From: Fretibacterium sp.
Lineage (GTDB): Bacteria; Synergistota; Synergistia; Synergistales; Aminobacteriaceae
DNA: 6,380 nucleotides
Assembly: GCA_016280565.1 (NCBI GenBank)
Contig: JAEEGY010000100.1
Span: forward strand, 1 to 6,380
Direction: 5' to 3'
Shown: in pieces, positions 1 through 5,965 of the stretch
How positions within the stretch are numbered: position 1 is the stretch's first letter
Layout: each line of letters starts with the position of its first letter
Notes under the pieces: model-generated
Told to the model about the DNA's origin: nothing
Database searches by the model: none
The model's input: the letters and a program-made list of their open reading frames with translations, nothing else
Translations under genes and position numbers: made by a program

Positions 1-37
1 CGTCTATCGCCAGATGATCCTGGTTGTGGACGAGTAG
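1..37 (+). CDS. rpsF: 30S ribosomal protein S6, C-terminal fragment
   Basis: Only the last 11 codons and the TAG stop (35-37) lie in the window; they read VYRQMILVVDE, and the gene starts off the left edge. The assignment rests mainly on position: rpsF directly precedes ssb and rpsR in a very widespread bacterial operon. The short hydrophobic then acidic tail fits the end of S6 but is too short to prove it. S6 binds the central domain of 16S rRNA as a heterodimer with S18, which is encoded two genes downstream. The gap to ssb is 27 bases, so the two are very likely co-transcribed. The known S6:S18 feedback element, if present, would lie upstream of rpsF and cannot be seen. Confidence 0.75.
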   Translation, partial: VYRQMILVVDE

Positions 38-64
38 CCTGATGGATGTCAGGAGGATGGCGTA

Positions 65-604
65 ATGGCCAGAGGATTTAATAAGGTCGTCCTGATGGGG
101 AACCTCACACGCGACCCGGACATCCGTTACACGGTGGAGAGGCGGGCCTGGGCTCGTTTCACCGTGGCTGTGAGCTATTCCTGGAAGAACAAGAACGGGG
201 AGTACCAGGATGGGGCGGACTTCGTGCCCGTCGTCGCCTGGGGCCCCCTGGGAGAGAACTGCGGCCGCTATTTGAAAAAAGGGCGGCCCGTCCTTGTGGA
301 AGGGAAGAGCCAGACGCGCAATTATGACGCTCCGGACGGCTCCGGCAAGAAGTACGTCACGGAGGTCCTCGCAAGCGACGTGGTCTTCCTCGGCGGGCGG
401 AGGGACTCGGAAGGCTCCTCTTACGATGCTCCGCAGCCTGAGCAAAGAGGAGGAGCTTCCGCGGCACCGTTCCCGGGCGACGAGGACTTTGGCAAGAGTA
501 TCAGCGAGAAGGGCTTTGACAAAGGGTTCAGCGACGACTTCCCCATGGATTTCGCCGAGATGGAGAAGAACGGCAGGGACCCGGAGGCAGACATTCCCTT
601 CTAA
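65..604 (+). CDS. ssb: Single-stranded DNA-binding protein
   Basis: The 179-residue protein coats single-stranded DNA during replication, repair and recombination, and recruits partner proteins through its C-terminal tip. Residues 1 to about 110 form the OB-fold: MARGFNKVVLMGNLTRDPDIRYT, then ARFTVAVSYSW, DFVPVVAWGPLGENC, YLKKGRPVLVEG and YVTEVLASDVVFLGG blocks are all typical of bacterial SSB. Residues about 112-170 are a low-complexity linker rich in Gly, Ser, Asp and Phe. The protein ends in DPEADIPF, the acidic tip with terminal Pro-Phe that binds partner proteins. Start: ATG 65 lies 8 bases after a perfect AGGAGG (51-56). Length is normal for the family, and the gene sits between rpsF and rpsR as expected. 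Nothing is truncated or frameshifted. Confidence 0.97.
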   Translation: MARGFNKVVLMGNLTRDPDIRYTVERRAWARFTVAVSYSWKNKNGEYQDGADFVPVVAWGPLGENCGRYLKKGRPVLVEGKSQTRNYDAPDGSGKKYVTEVLASDVVFLGGRRDSEGSSYDAPQPEQRGGASAAPFPGDEDFGKSISEKGFDKGFSDDFPMDFAEMEKNGRDPEADIPF

Positions 605-640
605 AAGATGAAGAAGTTCAGGAAGAGTTGCGGCTCCCCT

Positions 641-671
641 GAGCTTGAATGAGACAGCTCCTGAGAGGAGG
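641..671 (+). promoter_or_regulatory. rpsR leader: two mutually exclusive hairpins around the Shine-Dalgarno
   Basis: GAGCT (641-645) can pair with AGCTC (656-660) across a 10-base loop, leaving the ribosome binding site GAGGAGG (665-671) free. Alternatively CTCCT (658-662) can pair with AGGAG (666-670) across a 3-base GAG loop, which would hide the Shine-Dalgarno. The two stems share bases 658-660, so only one can form at a time. The Shine-Dalgarno lies 7 bases before ATG 679 and decides that start. Both stems are only 5 bp, so the pairings are seen directly but a regulatory role is inference. Confidence 0.35.
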
Positions 672-678
672 ATATGCA

Positions 679-954
679 ATGAACGAGAGAGAGAGCAGGC
701 CAGCGGCTGCCGGCGCCCAGCGCGGCAATATGCGCCGGGGGACCCGTCGCCGCCCAAAGTTCTGCTATTACTGTGTTGAGAAGCAGGAGAAGGTGGACTA
801 CAAGGACGTGGAGAAGCTGAGGAAGTACATCAGCGAGAGGGGCAAGATCATCCCCCGCCGCGTCACCGGAAACTGCGCCAAACACCAGAGGCTTTTGACG
901 GAGGCCATCAAGAGGGCGCGCTACATGGCCCTGCTGCCTTACTCGCTGGATTAA
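679..954 (+). CDS. rpsR: 30S ribosomal protein S18
   Basis: This 91-residue protein is S18, which binds 16S rRNA in the platform of the small subunit together with S6. The N-terminal 27 residues are basic and unstructured-looking. They are followed by [38 protein letters not shown] and [16 protein letters not shown], all hallmark S18 blocks. Cys29, Cys32, Cys66 and His69 together match the cysteine-containing (potentially zinc-binding) form of S18. An in-frame ATG at 649 would add 10 residues ([10 protein letters not shown]) but has no Shine-Dalgarno. ATG 679 has GAGGAGG (665-671) at 7 bases and gives a normal length, so it was chosen. The gene is 74 bases downstream of ssb and is followed by a terminator-like hairpin. 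Confidence 0.97.
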   Translation: MNERESRPAAAGAQRGNMRRGTRRRPKFCYYCVEKQEKVDYKDVEKLRKYISERGKIIPRRVTGNCAKHQRLLTEAIKRARYMALLPYSLD

Positions 955-983
955 GCGCGAGCCTCGGCGGACTGAGATTTGGG

Positions 984-1012
984 AGGGGAGGCCGGACGGC
1001 TCTCCCCTTTTT
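984..1012 (+). terminator. Rho-independent terminator or attenuator between rpsR and the yybS-like gene
   Basis: The left arm AGGGGAGGCC (984-993) pairs with GGC (998-1000) and CTCCCCT (1002-1008) around a GGAC loop (994-997), with one bulged T at 1001. That gives a 10-bp, mostly GC stem, and a run of five T (1008-1012) starts at its last base pair. This is a textbook intrinsic terminator layout, 29 bases after the rpsR stop. It sits inside what looks like one operon, so it may reduce, rather than end, transcription into the downstream genes. Confidence 0.8.
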
Positions 1013-1029
1013 GTTAAGGAGGGGACCCC

Positions 1030-2001
1030 ATGTTTAAGGACGGGCGCGCCGTGCCCCTTGTTCGCACCATCTTTTTTTCCGTTTTGACGAGCCTCCTCAT
1101 CGCTCTCGGGATGCTCTTCCCCCTGCTGAGCTTCTGGGGACTGCTGATCTGCCCGCTGCCACTGGCCCTGCTGGGCTGCCGCGAGGGGGCGCGATGGCTG
1201 GGAGCGGGGACGTTCCTGACGGAGACGCTGCTGCTGCTTCTCTCGCCCGCTATTTCCCTCTACTTCCTGCTGGGCTGCGCGCCCCTTTCCCTGGCGCTCT
1301 TCCTCCTCGCGGAGAAACGGGACCAGTGGAGGTGGAGCGGCGGAGAATCCCTTTTCGCCGGGCTCATCGTCTCGATCCTGGCGAAGCTGGCGATCCTGGC
1401 CGTCTTCTGGGCGCTGACGGGGCGCAACATCCTCGTCCCTGACCTGACGCAGATCGAGGCTCTGTTTGGTGGAACGAGTTCACTTTCGCCGGACCAGCGC
1501 CTGACGCTCCAGGAGACACTCCGTCAGACAGCCGCGCTCCTTCCCTACATGACCCCCTCGCTCATCCTTCTCTGGTCCGGCCTGGAGGTCCTTGTGAACT
1601 ACCAGCTCTGCGAGCGTCTTCTGCGGCGACGCGGCGTGGACCGCCGTCCCCCGGCGCTGCCTCCCTTCGCGGAGTGGCGTCTCCCAGCCTCCCTCCTGCC
1701 CGCGATGGTCCTGTCCATCATCCTGGGGTTCTTTCTGGATGCGGACAAGTGGCTCGAGGCCGCGATGTTCGTGGTCAACCTGAGGCTGGTGCTCAACGTC
1801 CTCTTCTTCATCCAGGGGATATCTCTGGGCCTCTGGTGGATGAAGCACAGGAACTTTCGCCCCCTCATACGTTTCCTGCTCCTTCTCCTTGTACTTTTCC
1901 CGCTGACGTGGATATGGCTCATCGTCCTGGGAATGGGAGACATGGCCTTCGACATCCGCGCACGGGTGAAACAGCGGGAGCAGCAGCAGGGAGGAGTTTA
2001 G
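1030..2001 (+). CDS. YybS-like DUF2232 family integral membrane protein
   Basis: This is a 323-residue polytopic membrane protein of unknown function. The call to the DUF2232/YybS family rests on its hydrophobic profile, length and place between rpsR and rplI, where Firmicutes and relatives carry yybS; there is no catalytic motif to confirm it. Roughly eight or nine membrane segments can be seen, near residues 10-30, 33-49, 56-72, 74-92, 107-129, 167-190, 216-236, 242-268 and 279-302. A hydrophilic stretch rich in Ser, Gln and Thr lies around residues 143-166, and a short basic loop with RRRGVDRRPP lies near residue 200. The C-terminus (RARVKQREQQQGGV) is charged and probably cytoplasmic. Start: ATG 1030 is 7 bases after AAGGAGG (1016-1022). 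The gene lies just downstream of a terminator-like hairpin, so its expression may depend on readthrough. Confidence 0.8.
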   Translation: MFKDGRAVPLVRTIFFSVLTSLLIALGMLFPLLSFWGLLICPLPLALLGCREGARWLGAGTFLTETLLLLLSPAISLYFLLGCAPLSLALFLLAEKRDQWRWSGGESLFAGLIVSILAKLAILAVFWALTGRNILVPDLTQIEALFGGTSSLSPDQRLTLQETLRQTAALLPYMTPSLILLWSGLEVLVNYQLCERLLRRRGVDRRPPALPPFAEWRLPASLLPAMVLSIILGFFLDADKWLEAAMFVVNLRLVLNVLFFIQGISLGLWWMKHRNFRPLIRFLLLLLVLFPLTWIWLIVLGMGDMAFDIRARVKQREQQQGGV

Positions 2002-2011
2002 AGTTTCCACC

Positions 2012-2040
2012 TTATGCGGGGATATCCCGTCCTGTATAAT
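2012..2040 (+). promoter_or_regulatory. Candidate promoter for rplI-dnaB with overlapping palindrome
   Basis: A perfect TATAAT (2035-2040) lies 64 bases before the rplI start in otherwise GC-rich DNA. At 17-bp spacing the -35 position (2012-2017) reads TTATGC, a poor match to TTGACA. The exact 10-bp palindrome GGGATATCCC (2019-2028) fills the spacer between the two, where an operator could sit. An internal promoter here would make sense, because rplI and dnaB lie downstream of the terminator after rpsR. The -10 box and palindrome are seen; promoter activity and operator function are inferred. Confidence 0.45.
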
Positions 2041-2103
2041 TCTTCTCAGCGAGTTCGAGAGACGGCAAAAGGCGCAGAGTAAATATGAAAGGGGAATCTT
2101 CTC

Positions 2104-2556
2104 ATGCAGGTTATTTTAAAGGCGGATGTTAAAAAGGTAGGACAGGCTGGGACACTGCTGGACGTGAGTGACGGATACGCGCGAAACTTTCTCTTTCCCC
2201 GCGGGCTGGCCGAGGAGGCCACGCCCAGCCGGATAGCAGCCTGGAAGCAGGAGCAGGCCCACAAAAAGGCCAAGGACGAGAAGAAACACCAGGAGGCCGA
2301 GCAGGCGCGCAAGGGGCTCCAGGGCAAGTCGGTGCGTATCGAGGCCAAGGCCGGAGAAAACGGCAAGCTCTTTGGCAGCATCACCACGGCCCAGGTGGCC
2401 GAGGCTCTGGAGGAGCAATTCCAGCTCACGGTGGACAAGCGCGATATTAAAATGGAAGATGCGGTCAAACAGCCCGGCAACTTCCCCTTCACTCTGAAGC
2501 TCTATCCCGGCGTTCAGGCTGAGATGACGCTGACCGTCGCCGTCAAGAACGCTTAG
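2104..2556 (+). CDS. rplI: 50S ribosomal protein L9
   Basis: This 150-residue protein is L9, which binds 23S rRNA at the base of the L1 stalk and reaches out from the large subunit. Residues 1 to about 50 carry the N-terminal RNA-binding domain with the family signature: VGQAGTLLDVSDGYARNFLFPRG at 12-34, with the invariant GYARNFL. A long charged helix rich in Lys, Glu and Gln (about 45-75) connects to the C-terminal domain, in which NGKLFGSITTAQVAEAL is the typical block. Length is normal. Start: ATG 2104 is preceded by AAAGGGG (2088-2094) at 9 bases. dnaB follows after only 4 bases, so the two are co-transcribed. Confidence 0.97.
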   Translation: MQVILKADVKKVGQAGTLLDVSDGYARNFLFPRGLAEEATPSRIAAWKQEQAHKKAKDEKKHQEAEQARKGLQGKSVRIEAKAGENGKLFGSITTAQVAEALEEQFQLTVDKRDIKMEDAVKQPGNFPFTLKLYPGVQAEMTLTVAVKNA

Positions 2557-2560
2557 GGCC

Positions 2561-3907
2561 ATGCCGCTTTACGACAGGATTCCGCCCCAGAACCTTGAGG
2601 CGGAGCGGGCCGTGCTGGGCGCGTGTCTTCTGGAGCACGAGGCCCTGGGGACCGCCATTGAGACGCTTCAGCCGGAGGACTTCTACGACCTGAACCACCG
2701 CACAATCTACGAGGCGATGACCGCTATGTACGCGGCCAGCCGCCCCGTGGACCTCGTAACAATCAAGGATGAGCTGGACCGGCGCGGCGTTTTTGAACGG
2801 CTGGGGGGACAACCCTTCCTTGCCGCCCTGGTGGCGGAGGTCCCCACGACGGCCAACGTGGGCTATCACGCGGGGATCGTTAAGGAGCGTTCCATCCGGC
2901 GGCGGCTCATCGACGCGGGGAGCAAAATCGCCAGCCTGGCCTACTCCAGCGACATGGAGGGCGTCATGATCCTGGACGAGGCGGAGCGTATCATCTTCGA
3001 GGTGGCCCAGAACCGGAACCGCTTGGACTTTCGCCCCGTCAGCGAGATTTTGGGCGGAACGTTCCAGAAGATCGAGATGCGCTATAACCAGAGCGGCTCT
3101 GACGTCAGCGGGTTCGAGTCCGGATTTGCCGACTTAGACAACCTGACGGCTGGGTTCCAGCCGGGAAGCCTGAACATCGTGGCTGCACGCCCCTCCATGG
3201 GAAAGACAGCCTTCGCCCTCAACATCGCCCAGTTCGGCGGAGGGGGCAGCAACGCGGCGGTGCTGATCTTCAGCCTGGAGATGTCGGCGGAGCAACTTGT
3301 GCAGCGTATGCTGGCGGCCCAGGCCGAGGTTGACATTCAGGCCATGAACACGGGGACGATGGGACGGAGCGAGTGGGACGAGCTGACCAACGCGGCAGGA
3401 ATCCTTACGCGGCGGCCCATCTTCATCGACGACAGTTCCATGCTGACAACGATGGATTTCCGAGCCCGGTGCCGCCGGTTCAAGTCCCGTTACCCAAACC
3501 TGGGGCTCATCGTTGTGGACTACCTGCAGCTCATGAGCTTCGGCGGACGGCAGACAGACAACCGCCAGCAGGAGGTGGCGGAGATATCGCGGATGCTGAA
3601 GGGCGTGGCCAGAGAGCTGGAGTGCCCGGTCATCGCGCTGTCCCAGCTCTCCCGCGAGTCGGAGAAGCGGCCGACGAAGAAGCCCATGCTCTCCGACCTG
3701 CGGGACTCCGGCGCCATTGAGCAGGACGCGGACACTGTCATGTTCCTCTACCGCGAGGACTACTACGAAGAGACTCAGCCAGGACTGGACAGCGAGGCCC
3801 AGCTTACCCTGGCGAAAAACCGCAACGGCCCGACGAACACCATCCGGCTCATCTTCCAGCGGAACATCACGCGCTTCCGCAACTCCATCGGCAGCTATAA
3901 TGACTAA
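2561..3907 (+). CDS. dnaB: Replicative DNA helicase DnaB
   Basis: This 448-residue protein is the hexameric 5'-3' helicase that unwinds DNA at the replication fork and works with primase. The N-terminal domain starts with RIPPQNLEAERAVLGACLL and runs to about residue 110. A linker leads to the RecA-like motor from about residue 180. Walker A is ARPSMGKT with Lys215, the catalytic Glu240 lies in FSLEM, and Walker B is LIVVDYLQL with Asp320. ALSQLSRESEKR, LSDLRDSGAIEQDAD and LAKNRNGPT are all standard DnaB motifs. No intein interrupts the P-loop or Walker B, where DnaB inteins are common. After Walker A, residues 225-231 read FGGGGSN, glycine-rich for that helix. ATG 2561 has no convincing Shine-Dalgarno, only AGGG ending one base before it, and starts 4 bases after the rplI stop. 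This suggests translational coupling to rplI. Confidence 0.98.
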   Translation: MPLYDRIPPQNLEAERAVLGACLLEHEALGTAIETLQPEDFYDLNHRTIYEAMTAMYAASRPVDLVTIKDELDRRGVFERLGGQPFLAALVAEVPTTANVGYHAGIVKERSIRRRLIDAGSKIASLAYSSDMEGVMILDEAERIIFEVAQNRNRLDFRPVSEILGGTFQKIEMRYNQSGSDVSGFESGFADLDNLTAGFQPGSLNIVAARPSMGKTAFALNIAQFGGGGSNAAVLIFSLEMSAEQLVQRMLAAQAEVDIQAMNTGTMGRSEWDELTNAAGILTRRPIFIDDSSMLTTMDFRARCRRFKSRYPNLGLIVVDYLQLMSFGGRQTDNRQQEVAEISRMLKGVARELECPVIALSQLSRESEKRPTKKPMLSDLRDSGAIEQDADTVMFLYREDYYEETQPGLDSEAQLTLAKNRNGPTNTIRLIFQRNITRFRNSIGSYND

Positions 3908-3935
3908 AAACAGGGGCCCCCGAAGGGGCCCCTTT
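3906..3935. terminator. Bidirectional intrinsic terminator between dnaB and the convergent permease gene
   Basis: AGGGGCCCC (3912-3920) and GGGGCCCCT (3925-3933) form a perfect 9-bp GC stem with a CGAA loop on the + strand, starting 5 bases after the dnaB stop; the U-tract there is short (TTT then GCG). On the - strand the same stem has a TTCG loop closed by C-G, the unusually stable UUCG tetraloop, and is followed by G and five T (3910-3906). The - strand version is the better terminator. It would end transcripts of the permease operon about 105-135 bases past the stop, within the dnaB stop codon. Confidence 0.88.
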
Positions 3936-3970
3936 GCGTTATTCCGTGTTGCCGATTACTTTGCGGGCAG

Positions 3971-4032
3971 CACACTGGACTATAATCCACTCCGTGTGGT
4001 CCACTATATGGGGACAATTGTAAATTTCACAC
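3971..4032. repeat. Cluster of short dyads in the convergent intergenic spacer
   Basis: This AT-richer spacer holds several small inverted repeats in about 60 bases. CACAC (3971-3975) pairs with GTGTG (3994-3998), and TGGA (3976-3979) pairs with TCCA (3986-3989) inside it. GTGG and CCAC flank one T at 3996-4004, ACAATTGT (4014-4021) is a perfect palindrome, and TGTAAATTTCACA (4020-4032) is a near-perfect one. ACTATA occurs twice (3979-3984 and 4003-4008). A TATAAT box on the + strand (3981-3986) has no good -35. The dyads are seen; whether they are protein sites, a decayed mobile-element end or chance is open. The rest of the 133-base gap shows only the terminator. Confidence 0.4.
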
Positions 4033-4040
4033 CTAACTTT

Positions 4041-5951
4041 TCACTTGCGTGCCGGAACGGCAGCCCTCCCCGTCAATCGGGCCCATCGCTGTTTCCATTT
4101 TCGCCTCGACTCCAGGCGCTCGCCCAGGTCACGGGAGCCCACGCCGTACACCAGCCAGAGGATGAGGCCAGACACCAGCATGATGAACACCGTAGAGGCG
4201 CAGCGGCGGCCGGAGGCGTTGACGTTATACCCCTCGCGGCCCTCCTCCAGCGTCATGTTCTGGATGATCATGGCGTAGCTCTTGCCGTAGGCGGACTGGA
4301 ACGTGGCGCTCATGTCATACTCCGTGAAGAGCGCGTTGAAGTTCAGCGCAAACACCGCCAGCACGCTGGGCAGGATGATGGGCAACTTCACCTTCAGGAA
4401 CGTGTAGGCGGGCGAGGCCCCCAGGTTCTTCGCCGCGTCCTCCAGCTCGTCGTCGATGGCATAGAAGGCCGCCTTGATCATTCGCAGGGCGAAGGGCAAT
4501 TTCACCACTGTGTAGGCGATGATGATCAATATCCGCACATTCTCCCGCCAGTAGAGGTTGTTGCCGAAAACGTACCACACGTCGCGGTTAAAGAAGATGC
4601 GGTAGGAGTAGCAGATGAGGATGGTGGGCAAGAGCCACGGGAACAGCAGGCAGCTCTCCATCACCAGGGCGCGCTTCTTGCTGCGATGACGGAAGATGTA
4701 AGCAACGGCAAGCACCACGATGACACAGGCCAGGGCCGCGGCCACCGCCGACAGGATGAAGGACAGCCGGATGCCGCCCAGGGTGTCCTCGTTGGAGAAC
4801 ACGCCGGAGATGGAGCCGATGCGCGTCCTCAGCCGCCCGCGGGAAGTCATGTACTCGTAGTCCTGCTGGCCGAAGTAGTTGATGAACGTCCAGTCCCCCA
4901 CGTTGAGCATCTTAGAGCGGATGGCCGGGTAGTTCTGGAAGGAGAAGAGGATGATCATCACCACAGGCGTCATGTAAATGATGAAGAGCACGTAGGCATA
5001 GATGTGGGCCAGCACGTTGGCCACGGGGCTCTCGATCCTCTGCTTCACCAGCTTGGCCTTCGTCTTGGAGACGGAGAGGTAATGCCCCTTGCGCTCATAG
5101 TGGTTGAGCACAGAGAGCAGGATGATGGTGAACATCGCCAGGATGACGCTCAGCAACGCGGCGCGGGCCTGGGGAAACGCCTCGTCCGCCACGGAGGAGC
5201 CCGCCAGACGCACGATCTCCGGGTTGATGGAGTTGTAGCCCAACAGCGTGGGCGCGGACATGGCGCAGAGGCCGGTGATGAAGGTCATGACCGTGAGGGA
5301 GAAGAGCGTGGGCAGCAGCGTGGGCATGACCACCTTGAACAGCACCTTGAAGGGCCGGGCCCCCAGGTTGCGGGCCGCCTCCACAGTGTTGTAGTCGATG
5401 CCGCGGATGGCGTTGCGGAGGAACAGCGCGTGGTTGGACGTGCAGGCGAAGGTCATGGTGAACAGCACGGCATTGAACCCGGAGAACCACTGCTTGTTCA
5501 TGTAAGGGAACATCTCCGCCAGCCAGGTGGTCATCATCCCGTTGCTGTCGTAGAGGAACTGATAGCCCGTCACGAGGGCCACGCCGGAGTAGATGAGCGT
5601 TGTCATGTAACCCATCCGCAGGATCTTCGCGCCCTTGATGTCGAAGTACTCCGTCAGCAGCACGATGCTGATGCCCACCACGTTGACCGTGACCACCAGG
5701 CAGATCGCCAGCTTCAGCGAGTTCCACACGAAGGAGGGCATGGTCCCCGCCCAGAAGAAGCGGATGACCGCCAGCGGGTCGATCTCCCCGGCCGTGTTCC
5801 GCGTGGCGAAGATGGAGGTGAGCGTGTTGAGGCACGGCATCACCATGAAGCCAAGGAAGAGGTAAAGGAATAGCGCGCCGCCAAAGAGCTTGGCGATGAA
5901 GGCCCCGTCGAAAGCAGAGCCGTCAAGACTCAATTGTTTTGCGTTCTGCAT
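4041..5951 (-). CDS. ABC transporter permease with two fused membrane domains (FbpB/ThiP type)
   Basis: This 636-residue inner-membrane protein fuses two binding-protein-dependent permease domains, so one chain supplies the whole channel. Each half carries an ATPase-docking EAA loop: EAARNLGARPFKVLFKVVMP starting at Glu191, and DAAKNLGASPAYTFLKVKLP starting at Asp505. About six membrane segments surround each; the first lie near residues 23-44, 76-99 and 113-134, and the second half begins near 318-338. Fused permeases of this kind belong to the iron(III) (FbpB), thiamine (ThiP) and phosphonate-type importers; the sequence alone does not choose between them. A 65-residue hydrophilic stretch after the seventh segment (about 338-402) makes the protein somewhat longer than typical FbpB. 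Start ATG at 5951 has GGAGG 7 bases upstream and lies 14 bases after the ATPase stop, so both form one operon. No binding protein is visible. Confidence 0.93.
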   Translation of the reverse strand: MQNAKQLSLDGSAFDGAFIAKLFGGALFLYLFLGFMVMPCLNTLTSIFATRNTAGEIDPLAVIRFFWAGTMPSFVWNSLKLAICLVVTVNVVGISIVLLTEYFDIKGAKILRMGYMTTLIYSGVALVTGYQFLYDSNGMMTTWLAEMFPYMNKQWFSGFNAVLFTMTFACTSNHALFLRNAIRGIDYNTVEAARNLGARPFKVLFKVVMPTLLPTLFSLTVMTFITGLCAMSAPTLLGYNSINPEIVRLAGSSVADEAFPQARAALLSVILAMFTIILLSVLNHYERKGHYLSVSKTKAKLVKQRIESPVANVLAHIYAYVLFIIYMTPVVMIILFSFQNYPAIRSKMLNVGDWTFINYFGQQDYEYMTSRGRLRTRIGSISGVFSNEDTLGGIRLSFILSAVAAALACVIVVLAVAYIFRHRSKKRALVMESCLLFPWLLPTILICYSYRIFFNRDVWYVFGNNLYWRENVRILIIIAYTVVKLPFALRMIKAAFYAIDDELEDAAKNLGASPAYTFLKVKLPIILPSVLAVFALNFNALFTEYDMSATFQSAYGKSYAMIIQNMTLEEGREGYNVNASGRRCASTVFIMLVSGLILWLVYGVGSRDLGERLESRRKWKQRWARLTGRAAVPARK

Positions 5952-5965
5952 GAGGCTCCCTCCCC

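Noticed and set aside
42..65. A 7-codon frame, ATG to TAA, ending in TAATG at the ssb start, like a leader peptide
   Set aside because: It has no Shine-Dalgarno, and it contains the AGGAGG that serves ssb. The overlap is most likely chance.
649..678. Upstream in-frame ATG that would lengthen S18 by 10 residues
   Set aside because: There is no Shine-Dalgarno before it, it falls in a hairpin loop, and the added residues do not look like S18. ATG 679 has a strong site.
1021..1029. GGGGACCCC inverted repeat between the Shine-Dalgarno and start codon of the yybS-like gene
   Set aside because: It allows at most a 3-bp stem with a 3-base loop, too weak to call a regulatory structure.
2041..2104. 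TCTTCTCA repeated at 2041-2048 and 2097-2104 upstream of rplI
   Set aside because: Eight bases of pyrimidine-rich sequence twice in 64 bases is weak, and no further repeat or spacing pattern supports it.
5095..5835. A 246-codon - strand frame overlapping the permease gene
   Set aside because: It is an alternative frame of the permease gene with His- and Arg-rich, domain-free product and no ribosome binding site of its own.
3717..5873. A 718-codon + strand open frame, the longest in the window, antisense to the permease gene
   Set aside because: It begins out of frame inside dnaB, runs through the terminator, and its product is a low-complexity chain full of His, Gly, Gln, Glu and Arg with no domain. 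The opposite strand encodes a clear permease. High GC at third codon positions removes stops from the antisense frame.
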